Positions 1 to 5,875 of a stretch of 6,535 nt of DNA are shown here, one piece after another. Source of the stretch: Synergistes sp. (GTDB taxonomy: Bacteria; Synergistota; Synergistia; Synergistales; Synergistaceae); NCBI GenBank assembly GCA_016288355.1, contig JAEEYY010000247.1, forward strand, positions 1 to 6,535, in the 5' to 3' direction. The notes under the pieces were generated by a model that saw nothing but the letters and a program-made list of their open reading frames with translations, did no database searches and was not told the origin of the DNA. Position numbers and translations under genes: made by a program. The stretch's first letter is position 1. The number at the start of each line of letters is the position of its first letter.

Positions 1-693
1 GCGTTCAATGCCGCGGTGGCGCCCGACTGCCTTGCCCGACTTCGTGACAAAGTCTCCGGGACATGCCGGCACGCCCGTGCTGCGCTCTATAAAAGAGACG
101 TAATCGCCGTCCGGCACAAAGCAGATATCCTGGCTCTCACGTTTTTTTGCGTTAATAAGCGCACATTCAAGGGCCGCTTCACGCACCTGAGTTTTATTCA
201 GTTCCCCCAGCGGGAAGAGCGTCCTTGAAAGCTGCTCCTGGGTCAGCGAGTAGAGGACATAGCTTTGGTCCTTGCTTTCGTCAGCGCCCTTTTTCAGTCC
301 CCAGCGCTTCGCGCCGCTGTCAAAAAAAATTCGGGCGTAATGTCCTGTCGCCATTGAATCATAGCCTAGCTCCGCGGCACGGTCGAAGAAAAGGCCGAAC
401 TTCATCACGCGGTTGCACACGACGCATGGATTGGGGGTGGCTCCTCTGCGATACGCCGATATAAAATCATCTATCACGCCGGAAGCAAACTCCCCGGCAA
501 GCTCAAAAATATAAAAAGGAATCCCTATGCGCTCCGCTGCCCTGCGCGCGTCGTCCGCGTCGGAAGCGTTTTTTTCCGAAGGCAGAAGACGCATCACAGC
601 TCCGCCGCAGAAAGCGCCGCTTTCTTTTATCAAAAGAGCGGCGACGGAGCTGTCCACTCCGCCGCTCATCGCTACCATAGTTTTGTTTGGCAT
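1..693 (-). CDS. mnmA: tRNA-specific 2-thiouridylase MnmA (partial, C-terminus outside window)
   Basis: MnmA puts the sulfur on C2 of the wobble uridine (s2U34) in the tRNAs for Lys, Glu and Gln; it works in the cytoplasm, activating the uridine with ATP and taking sulfur from a relay or desulfurase. The 231 visible residues contain the PP-loop SGGVDSS (10-16), TPNPCVVCN (86-94) with catalytic Cys93, ATGHYAR (115-121), KDQSYVLY (141-148) and SQDICF (187-192) with the second catalytic Cys191. The family is usually about 350-370 residues, so roughly 130 residues of the C-terminal barrel lie beyond the left edge. The loop after the first strand (about residues 35-47) is shorter than in many relatives and lacks their Cys-Cys pair. 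The start at ATG 693 is chosen because the PP-loop should lie about ten residues in; no strong Shine-Dalgarno precedes it, which suggests coupling to the HD gene 35 bp upstream. Identification is firm; the exact start is less so. Confidence 0.95.
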   Translation of the reverse strand, partial: MPNKTMVAMSGGVDSSVAALLIKESGAFCGGAVMRLLPSEKNASDADDARRAAERIGIPFYIFELAGEFASGVIDDFISAYRRGATPNPCVVCNRVMKFGLFFDRAAELGYDSMATGHYARIFFDSGAKRWGLKKGADESKDQSYVLYSLTQEQLSRTLFPLGELNKTQVREAALECALINAKKRESQDICFVPDGDYVSFIERSTGVPACPGDFVTKSGKAVGRHRGIER

Positions 694-728
694 TTCCGGT
701 GCGGGTATCAGCGGCGCACGCAGATAAA

Positions 729-1319
729 CTAAGCTTCTGCTGTTTTTTTCAGCTCTTCGGCTACCGAAGCCTCGCAGGAGCGCATCGCTTCCAGCGTCTT
801 GTCAAGCAGCGTGTCCAGCTCCCAGCCGAGCATTTCTGCGCCCTGCGCTATCACGTCGCGCGAACAGCCTGCCGCGAATTTTTTATCCTTGTATTTTTTC
901 TTCAGGCTCTTTAGCTCCATGTCGGAGACGCTCTTCGAAGGGCGCATAAGTGCGGCTGCCCCGATGAGCCCGGTAAGTTCATCCGACGCAAAAAGTACTT
1001 TTTCCATAAGCTGCTCCGGCTTTATATCGCTGCAGAGGCCGTAGCCGTGGCTGCATACCGAGCGGATCATATCTGCGTCCACGCCGCCGGCGGCAAGAAG
1101 CTCCGGAGCTTTTTTGCAGTGCTCCTCGGGCCACATCTCAAAGTCTATGTCGTGGAGCAGGCCGACGGTGCCCCAGTAATCCTCGTCACCGCAGCCCAGG
1201 TCTTTCGCATACCATCTCATTACGCCTTCGACTGTCAGTGCGTGAAGTATATGGAATTCTTCTTTATTGTACTTTTTAAGCAGCTCCAGGGCCGCTTCCC
1301 TGCTGATGCAGCTTTTCAT
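729..1319 (-). CDS. HD-superfamily predicted hydrolase (HDIG-like, COG2316-type)
   Basis: A 196-residue soluble protein with a single HD domain, the fold of metal-dependent phosphohydrolases acting on nucleotides or phosphate esters. Likely metal ligands are all present: His26 (in HALTVE), His56-Asp57 (in LLHDID), His67, His91 (in SHGYG) and Asp113 (in ASDELTGL). The C-terminal half carries a recognisable family signature, MRPSKS (125-130) then a Lys-rich stretch ending in KFAAGCSRD (147-155) and a short helical tail. From memory this matches the small uncharacterised HD hydrolase family common in Clostridia and Synergistota; the substrate is unknown. The start is supported by a G-rich ribosome site, GGGGGG at 1326-1331, six bases before the ATG. 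A promoter lies upstream at 1364-1392. The gene ends 35 bp before mnmA on the same strand, so the two are probably cotranscribed; this does not prove a shared function. An A7 run (743-749) lies six codons before the stop. Confidence 0.88.
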   Translation of the reverse strand: MKSCISREAALELLKKYNKEEFHILHALTVEGVMRWYAKDLGCGDEDYWGTVGLLHDIDFEMWPEEHCKKAPELLAAGGVDADMIRSVCSHGYGLCSDIKPEQLMEKVLFASDELTGLIGAAALMRPSKSVSDMELKSLKKKYKDKKFAAGCSRDVIAQGAEMLGWELDTLLDKTLEAMRSCEASVAEELKKTAEA

Positions 1320-1363
1320 ATTTATCCCCCCGTAAGCGCGGTGCGCGCCGTTATTCGAAATGA

Positions 1364-1392
1364 ATTATAAACACAAATCCGGCTCACCGCAA
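1364..1392 (-). promoter_or_regulatory. Predicted sigma70-type promoter for HD hydrolase-mnmA
   Basis: On the minus strand a perfect TATAAT -10 box (1364-1369) lies 17 bases downstream of TTGCGG (1387-1392), which shares TTG with the -35 consensus. Transcription would start near 1357, leaving a leader of about 38 bases before the ATG at 1319. The perfect -10 box and spacing are seen directly; activity is inferred. Confidence 0.6.
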
Positions 1393-1398
1393 ACCGCA

Positions 1399-1426
1399 TG
1401 CAAAACAGTTTTTCGTGTGTTAGAAT
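1399..1426 (+). promoter_or_regulatory. Predicted extended -10 promoter for the EamA-family transporter gene
   Basis: TGTTAGAAT (1418-1426) is an extended -10 element: TG, one base, then TAGAAT. The best -35 candidate at suitable spacing, TGCAAA (1399-1404), is poor, as is common when the extended -10 is present. Transcription would start near 1433, about 30 bases before ATG 1463. It is back to back with the minus-strand promoter, only six bases separating the two -35 regions, so one regulator could affect both. Confidence 0.4.
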
Positions 1427-1449
1427 AAAGCGCTGATATTTAGCAGTCT

Positions 1450-1454
1450 GGGAG
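1450..1454 (+). promoter_or_regulatory. Ribosome binding site deciding the EamA transporter start
   Basis: GGGAG is the only Shine-Dalgarno-like sequence here and ends eight bases before ATG 1463. The in-frame GTG at 1454 overlaps this site and has no site of its own, so the shorter protein starting MLPSNRR is preferred. Confidence 0.65.
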
Positions 1455-1462
1455 TGTGTACC

Positions 1463-2359
1463 ATGTTGCCTTCAAACAGAAGATCCATGTTGCTCGGAGA
1501 CCTTGCCGTGCTCTTTGTGGCGTTTATCTGGGGCGCTACAAATGTAGTGATACGCGATGCGCTCAGCGGCATAACGCCATTCTGGTTCTGCGCGCTGCGC
1601 TTCATCATAGCCGCAGCTTCCGTTATGCTGATATTCTGGCGGCGCGCGGCGTCGGTCAGTACGCACGACAAAATTGCAGGGACATTCACAGGCGCTGTTT
1701 TTATTATGGCATATCTGGTAGGCGCGGTAGGGCTGCTTTATACAACGGCGGGCAACCAGTCTTTTATAATATCCACATCAGTCGTCTTCGTGCCTTTGGC
1801 GGTCTGGTTCATCACGCGCAGATTCCCCGGCTGGCACGTTATCGCTGCGGTCATCATGTGCACTGCCGGAACGGCCGGGCTTGTCCTTGACGGAGAATTT
1901 TCCGTAAACTTCGGTGATCTGCTCTCCGCAGCCGCCCTGTTCTTCGTCACGGTCTATATACTGCTCGTACAGAAATTCGCCGCAAATGCGGATCCCTGCG
2001 GGCTTGCCTGCTGGCAGGCATTCGGCGGCATGGCAGTGGCTGCGGCCGCTGCGCTTATATTCGAGCCTTTTCCGCAGCACATCCCGCTGAAGGCATGGGC
2101 TGCAATAATCTACGCCGGCACGATAGCTTTCGCGCTGACGCTGGTGCTGCAGACCACGGCGCAGAAATACACTTCGTCGACGCACGTGGCGATCCTGCTT
2201 TCCACGTCCGGCATCTTCGGAAGCCTCCTCGGAATAATCTTCCTGGGCGAGCCGATGACGACAAGGATATTTTTGGCTTCGGCTCTTATATTCGCCGGCA
2301 TAATGGTCGTAGAGATACTGCCGGTGATAAAAGAGCGGAAGAGGACGCCGGAAATATAG
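1463..2359 (+). CDS. EamA/DMT-family transporter (RhaT/YdcZ-like permease)
   Basis: A 298-residue, very hydrophobic inner-membrane protein of the drug/metabolite transporter superfamily, built of two EamA repeats of five helices. Probable helices: 11-30, 39-58, 72-91, 99-117, 124-142, 151-169, 181-200, 212-231, 242-261 and 268-287. Family marks are FIWGATN in helix 1 (21-27), ALRF in helix 2 (44-47), the polar GNQSFI at the start of helix 4 (97-102), and the second-repeat signature around helix 9, ending in FLGEPM (260-265). The usual Pro of that signature (lePvfa) is replaced here by STSGIFG. Such proteins export or import amino acids, metabolites or drugs by secondary transport; the sequence does not reveal the substrate. 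The gene stands alone, divergent from the HD-mnmA pair and convergent with the efflux operon. The start is set by GGGAG at 1450-1454; the stop codon lies in the loop of a terminator hairpin. Confidence 0.92.
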   Translation: MLPSNRRSMLLGDLAVLFVAFIWGATNVVIRDALSGITPFWFCALRFIIAAASVMLIFWRRAASVSTHDKIAGTFTGAVFIMAYLVGAVGLLYTTAGNQSFIISTSVVFVPLAVWFITRRFPGWHVIAAVIMCTAGTAGLVLDGEFSVNFGDLLSAAALFFVTVYILLVQKFAANADPCGLACWQAFGGMAVAAAAALIFEPFPQHIPLKAWAAIIYAGTIAFALTLVLQTTAQKYTSSTHVAILLSTSGIFGSLLGIIFLGEPMTTRIFLASALIFAGIMVVEILPVIKERKRTPEI

Positions 2360-2370
2360 GCGCCCTCTTC
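2338..2370. terminator. Bidirectional terminator hairpin between convergent genes
   Basis: Arms 2338-2349 (GAAGAGGACGCC) and 2359-2370 (GGCGCCCTCTTC) pair over 12 positions around a nine-base loop. Read on the minus strand the one imperfect pair is G-U; on the plus strand it is an A-C mismatch. After the stem comes TTTT five bases on (2329-2332) for the minus strand and T5 (2383-2387, preceded by TC) twelve bases on for the plus strand. It fits best as the end of the tolC operon, and it overlaps the transporter's last codons and stop. Confidence 0.65.
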
Positions 2371-2393
2371 GATGCTGTTGTCTTTTTGCTTTT

Positions 2394-3701
2394 CTATCTG
2401 CCCATCGCGTAGATAAGATCAGCTTCTGCGCTTTTAATATCGTAAAATGCCGTGACGACCTCGCTCATGCTGTTCGTCAGAGCAAGCCGCGCGTCCAGCG
2501 TGTCAAGGTTAGTGCCTACGCTCTCGGCGTAGCGGCGCTGTGCTATCCTGTAGTCCTCGCGCGACTCGGCAAGCTGTCTGCGGGCGACCTCAAGGCGGCT
2601 TTCGGCGGAGGATATCGAGCTCTCGGCCTGGGCGACCTCCATCCGGATCACATTTTTCATGTCGTCAAGCAGAAAGAGCAACTCTTTAGCACTGGCTTTG
2701 GCCTCTTCTGTTCTGGCCCTGGCCGTTCCGCTGTCATAGAAATTCCAGTAGACCCCGATAGCCGCCACCGGTTCGCTGTAGTCATCCGGGAAGAATCTGT
2801 CCCCCGCCGCAGCATAGCCGACCGCTCCCAGTATCTGCGGCAGCAGCTGCCCCTTTGCGGCGCGCGCCAGCTTTTCAGCCTTCTGAGAGAGCAATGAATA
2901 GACCTTCAGTTCCTCGCGGCTTTCATACGCCGCGGCAACATCCGGCACGACATCGGCAGAACCGTGCGGGCGCCCGTCCTGTGAGAGCACCGACGCCAGA
3001 GGTTCTTTTTTTTCTATCTCCGTCGGCAGATCTGCGCCGACAGCGCGGCGAAGCGCGGTGATCGCAACAGAGGTGGCATTTTGCGCGCGGATCGCATCAA
3101 GCTCGGAAGAGGCCACTGCAACGTTGCTGCGCAGCACGTCGCTCTTTGCAACGACTCCGGCTTTGAATAATTTTTCCGCCTGCGCTCTGTGCTCTTTTGA
3201 CAGAGAAACGGCTTCCTCCGCTACCTGCTCCTTAGCCTGGGCGCTGCGCACCGCGTAGTAAGCGCGGCGCACCGCGTTCTCCACGCCCTGCTTCGTGCGG
3301 GTCCCGCCTGCTGCAGCTGCGTCCTTTTCAAGACGCGCGGCTTCTTTCTTTGCCTGAAGCGAGCCGCCGGAATATATTATCTGCGTAAGCACGACCGCAG
3401 CGGCATATGTGTGCGAAGAAAGCACGGGAACGCTGAGGGTCGTTCCCATCACGCCGACTTTTTTTTCGAAGTCGTCTGCGCTCCACAGAGCACCGACAGC
3501 GGCAGACGCCTTCGGCCCCATCTCTGCAGATGCCTGTGCCAGCCTTGCCTCAGCCGCCGCTGTGCGCTCGGCCGCAGCCGCTATCTGGGGGTTGCTCCGC
3601 TCCGCCGCCGACAAAAGCGCCTCAAGAACGGCGTCATCCGCTGCGAAAGCCACGCCTGACGCCGAGAGCATCATCAAAAAAGCAGCGATAAATCTTTTCA
3701 T
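2394..3701 (-). CDS. TolC-family outer-membrane efflux channel
   Basis: A 435-residue outer-membrane channel subunit of the TolC/OEP family; three copies would form a beta-barrel and a periplasmic alpha-helical tunnel through which an inner-membrane pump expels substrate. A Sec signal peptide covers residues 1-20 (Lys-Arg, hydrophobic core, cleavage after AFA); no lipobox Cys follows. Two repeats are visible, about 26-225 and 255-435, each with a barrel segment (VLTQIIYSGG at 104-113; AIGVYWNFYDSG at 314-325) and a helix-turn motif (LFKAGVVAKSDVL at 178-190; RYAESVGTNLDTLDARL at 390-406). Long Ala/Glu/Arg-rich helices are typical. ATG 3701 is chosen over the in-frame TTG at 3728 because the signal peptide then begins at residue 1 and GGGAG lies upstream. 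It follows the permease gene by 51 bp, so it is probably dedicated to this pump. The family is sure; orthology to E. coli tolC is not claimed. Confidence 0.95.
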   Translation of the reverse strand: MKRFIAAFLMMLSASGVAFAADDAVLEALLSAAERSNPQIAAAAERTAAAEARLAQASAEMGPKASAAVGALWSADDFEKKVGVMGTTLSVPVLSSHTYAAAVVLTQIIYSGGSLQAKKEAARLEKDAAAAGGTRTKQGVENAVRRAYYAVRSAQAKEQVAEEAVSLSKEHRAQAEKLFKAGVVAKSDVLRSNVAVASSELDAIRAQNATSVAITALRRAVGADLPTEIEKKEPLASVLSQDGRPHGSADVVPDVAAAYESREELKVYSLLSQKAEKLARAAKGQLLPQILGAVGYAAAGDRFFPDDYSEPVAAIGVYWNFYDSGTARARTEEAKASAKELLFLLDDMKNVIRMEVAQAESSISSAESRLEVARRQLAESREDYRIAQRRYAESVGTNLDTLDARLALTNSMSEVVTAFYDIKSAEADLIYAMGR

Positions 3702-3714
3702 ATCCGGTTCAAAT

Positions 3715-3719
3715 CTCCC
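3715..3719 (-). promoter_or_regulatory. Ribosome binding site for the TolC-family gene, wide spacing
   Basis: GGGAG on the minus strand lies 13 bases before ATG 3701, longer than the usual 5-9. No other Shine-Dalgarno-like site is near, and nothing suitable precedes the in-frame TTG at 3728. It supports the ATG start but hints at modest translation or coupling to the permease. Confidence 0.45.
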
Positions 3720-3734
3720 TTTCCGCAATAATTT

Positions 3735-3748
3735 CGCCGCACACGGCG
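3735..3748. other. Small GC hairpin in the permease-tolC gap
   Basis: CGCCG (3735-3739) and CGGCG (3744-3748) form a perfect five-pair stem with a four-base loop, just after the permease stop. No run of T follows on the minus strand (AAATTATTG comes next), so it does not look like a full terminator. It could protect the upstream mRNA end or be chance. Confidence 0.25.
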
Positions 3749-3752
3749 CGCA

Positions 3753-4886
3753 TCACGGAACGAAACGCTTTCTGAACATCTGCACCGCGGCCGTGAACAT
3801 CACTGCGATGTATACCACAAGCGCAAGCGTTTCCTTCCATACATATTCCATGCCTCCGCCTTTAAGTATTATCTGGCGCGTCAGGCTGATATAGTAGGTG
3901 ATCGGGAAGCATTCGCCGAGGTAGCGGAAGCCCGTCGGAATCGCCTCAAGCGGGAATACGAACCCGGAGAGCAGGACGCATGGGAGTATTATAAAGACCG
4001 ACATCTGGATAGCCTGCGTCTGGTTCTGCGCGAAGCAGGAGATCATGATGCCGAGCGCGAGGCTCGCGACAACGTAGAAGAAGGTCAGCGCATAGAAGAG
4101 CGGCATGCTGCCGAGAAACGGCATGTCAAATATGAGTATGCCTACGAGTACCGAGATGAAGACCTGCACATAGCCTACTATGATATAGGGAATGATCTTT
4201 GACAGCAGCAGCTCCCCTATCCTCATCGGGGTGACCAGCAGCTGTTCGAGAGTACCCTGTTCGTTTTCGCGCACTATAGCCATAGCCATCATCGGTATCA
4301 GAGTTATCGTAAGCAGCAGCCCCATGATGCCCGGCACGATATACCATGATGTTATGAAATCCGGGTTGTACCACAGCCTAATTCTCATGTCTATCGCCTG
4401 CCCCGGCACTTTTACGCCGAGCCGAGCAAACCTTGCTGCCAGTATCTCCTGCGATTTAAGAAGCCCTATCGTCTGCGCCGCGGCCAGTGCCGAAGAGGCG
4501 CTCAGGTTATCTGTGGCGTCTATTATAACCTGAACTGAGGTCTCTCTTCCTCCCTTTATCTTGCCTGCGTAATCCGGCGGGAATATTATTCCCACCTTGG
4601 CGGAACCTGCCTCGACCTTTCTGTTTACCTCTTTCATGCTGCCGGCGAATTCGACCACGTCGAAGTAATTGCTGGATGAGAGGCTGTTTATCATCTCCCT
4701 GCTCTCCTGCGTGCGCGACTGGTCGAATATCACAGTCCTCAGATGTTTGATATCGGTGTTTATCGCAAAGCCGAATATAAGCAGCTGTGCAAGCGGCATA
4801 AATATGACGATCGCAAGGGTGATGCGGTCACGCATCAGCTGTATGAACTCCTTGACGATCAGCGCCTTGAGCCGTTCCCAGTTCAT
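3753..4886 (-). CDS. ABC-2 type transporter permease (YbhS/YbhR/YhhJ-like)
   Basis: A 377-residue inner-membrane permease of an ATP-driven exporter. The layout is the classic ABC-2 plan: a short cytoplasmic N-terminus with an amphipathic stretch (MNWERLKALIVKEF), helix 1 about 22-42, a large extracytoplasmic domain (about 45-178) ending in WYNPDF (172-177), then five more helices near 181-204, 230-254, 262-285, 291-314 and 352-372. The conserved cytoplasmic signature ENEQGTLEQLLVTPMR (207-222) between helices 2 and 3 is the likely ATPase contact. The motif SGFVFPLEAIP (307-317) is also typical. The start overlaps the ATPase B stop as ATGA, and GAAGG sits six bases upstream (4893-4897), so translation is coupled. 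Relatives work as a pair of permeases (YbhS and YbhR); only one is in view, so it may act as a homodimer or with a partner outside the window. Substrate unknown; drugs or other hydrophobic compounds are typical. Confidence 0.93.
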   Translation of the reverse strand: MNWERLKALIVKEFIQLMRDRITLAIVIFMPLAQLLIFGFAINTDIKHLRTVIFDQSRTQESREMINSLSSSNYFDVVEFAGSMKEVNRKVEAGSAKVGIIFPPDYAGKIKGGRETSVQVIIDATDNLSASSALAAAQTIGLLKSQEILAARFARLGVKVPGQAIDMRIRLWYNPDFITSWYIVPGIMGLLLTITLIPMMAMAIVRENEQGTLEQLLVTPMRIGELLLSKIIPYIIVGYVQVFISVLVGILIFDMPFLGSMPLFYALTFFYVVASLALGIMISCFAQNQTQAIQMSVFIILPCVLLSGFVFPLEAIPTGFRYLGECFPITYYISLTRQIILKGGGMEYVWKETLALVVYIAVMFTAAVQMFRKRFVP

Positions 4887-5875
4887 TTCGTGCCTTCTTT
4901 CCTGACCGCGGAGGCGGCGGTGGCGTTCCCTATGCCTGATATGCGCCCACTGCCGAGGTCGTCCCCCGCGTGCGATTTGACAAGATAGACGAATACGTCC
5001 TCCATCGAATTTTCTATCCTCTCTATCTTCGCGCCCGCAAATATCCCTTCCGGCTTCAGTTCAAGCTCCTCCGCCACCAAGAGATGCAGTTTGTCCCCGA
5101 AAAAGTAGGAATCTATCACAGGCCCGGCCTCTCCCGCCTGGACCTTTGCCAGCAGTTCCATAGCGCCTTCGGCCGATATCTCATATAACCTGCCGGGGAT
5201 CTTCTTTTTCAGGTTGTCCGGCGAATCATCCGCGATGAGTTTCCCGTAATATATAAAGGCCACCTTATTGCAGTGTTCCGCCTCGTCCATGAAATGCGTC
5301 GTCACCATAACGGTCGTGCCGTGCGCGGCAAGGTCGTAGATTATATCCCAGAAAAGAAGACGAGCCTTAGGGTCGACGCCGCTCGTGGCTTCGTCAAGGA
5401 AGAGTATCCTGGGTCTGTGCAGTATCGCGCATCCGAGAGCAAGCCTCTGGCGCCAGCCTCCGGAAAGATCACGCGTTTTTTCCCCTTCGCGCCCGGTGAG
5501 CCCGGCAAGAGCTATCATCTCATCTATCCGCTTTTTTTTCTCAGAGCCGTAAAGTCCGTAAAGTCCTGAATAAAGCTCAAGGTTCTCAAGCACCGAAAGC
5601 TCCGGGTAGAGTGAGAATTTCTGCGACATATAGCCGATCTTCTTCTTAAGCTCGCGGCCGCCTGTCGCAAGGTCAAGCCCCAGCACGAGCCCTCTGCCCG
5701 AGGTCGGTGCAAGAAGTCCGCAGAGCATCCTTATAGTAGTTGACTTTCCCGCTCCGTTAGGACCAAGAAAACCGTAGACCTCCCCTTCTTCTATCGACAT
5801 GTTGATGTCGTCCACAGCGGTGAAATCACCGAACTTCTTGGTAAGATGCTCGGTCTGTACCACTACCTGAGGCAT
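4883..5875 (-). CDS. ABC transporter ATP-binding protein B (YbhF C-terminal half-like)
   Basis: A 330-residue cytoplasmic ATPase with every catalytic motif: Walker A GPNGAGKST (38-46), Q-loop Gln85 in GYMSQKF, signature LSGGWRQR (137-144), Walker B ILFLDE (157-162) with catalytic Glu162, D-loop GVDP (166-169) and switch His194 in TTHFMDEAEHC. The wording of these blocks resembles the second half of E. coli YbhF as I recall it. A regulatory C-terminal domain follows, ending near MEDVFVYLV (291-299), and then an unusual Gly/Ser/Ala-rich tail of about 30 residues. The gene overlaps ATPase A by 13 bp and the permease by 4 bp; AGGAG (5884-5888) is eight bases before its ATG and lies inside the ATPase A gene. 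It very likely powers the neighbouring permease, paired with ATPase A or with itself. Confidence 0.94.
   Translation of the reverse strand: MPQVVVQTEHLTKKFGDFTAVDDINMSIEEGEVYGFLGPNGAGKSTTIRMLCGLLAPTSGRGLVLGLDLATGGRELKKKIGYMSQKFSLYPELSVLENLELYSGLYGLYGSEKKKRIDEMIALAGLTGREGEKTRDLSGGWRQRLALGCAILHRPRILFLDEATSGVDPKARLLFWDIIYDLAAHGTTVMVTTHFMDEAEHCNKVAFIYYGKLIADDSPDNLKKKIPGRLYEISAEGAMELLAKVQAGEAGPVIDSYFFGDKLHLLVAEELELKPEGIFAGAKIERIENSMEDVFVYLVKSHAGDDLGSGRISGIGNATAASAVRKEGTK
5547..5566. repeat. Short tandem repeat (9 bp x 2) inside ATPase B
   Basis: CCGTAAAGT occurs twice in a row, followed by CC. On the coding strand it encodes GLYGLYG (residues 104-110). Related ATPases have a similar YG-rich stretch of the same length here, so it is not an obvious insertion. 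Confidence 0.5.

Noticed and set aside
1095..1115. Palindrome AAGCTCCGGAGCTT followed by T residues, terminator-like on the plus strand
   Set aside because: It lies antisense within the HD gene, with no gene ending there on the plus strand; it codes for an ordinary PELL segment.
1454..1462. GTG at 1454 as transporter start
   Set aside because: It overlaps the only Shine-Dalgarno sequence; ATG 1463 has correct spacing.
1778..2185. A 135-codon minus-strand open frame inside the EamA transporter
   Set aside because: It mirrors a clear ten-helix transporter gene; the Arg-rich composition is typical of a wrong frame.
3702..3728. TTG at 3728 as TolC-family start
   Set aside because: It would place nine charged residues before a normal signal peptide and has no ribosome site; ATG 3701 is better.
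3409..3894. A 161-codon open frame on the plus strand opposite the TolC-family gene and permease end
   Set aside because: It is antisense to two well-supported genes, has Ala/Ser-rich composition from the reverse of Ala-rich coding sequence, lacks a ribosome site and shows no recognisable domain.
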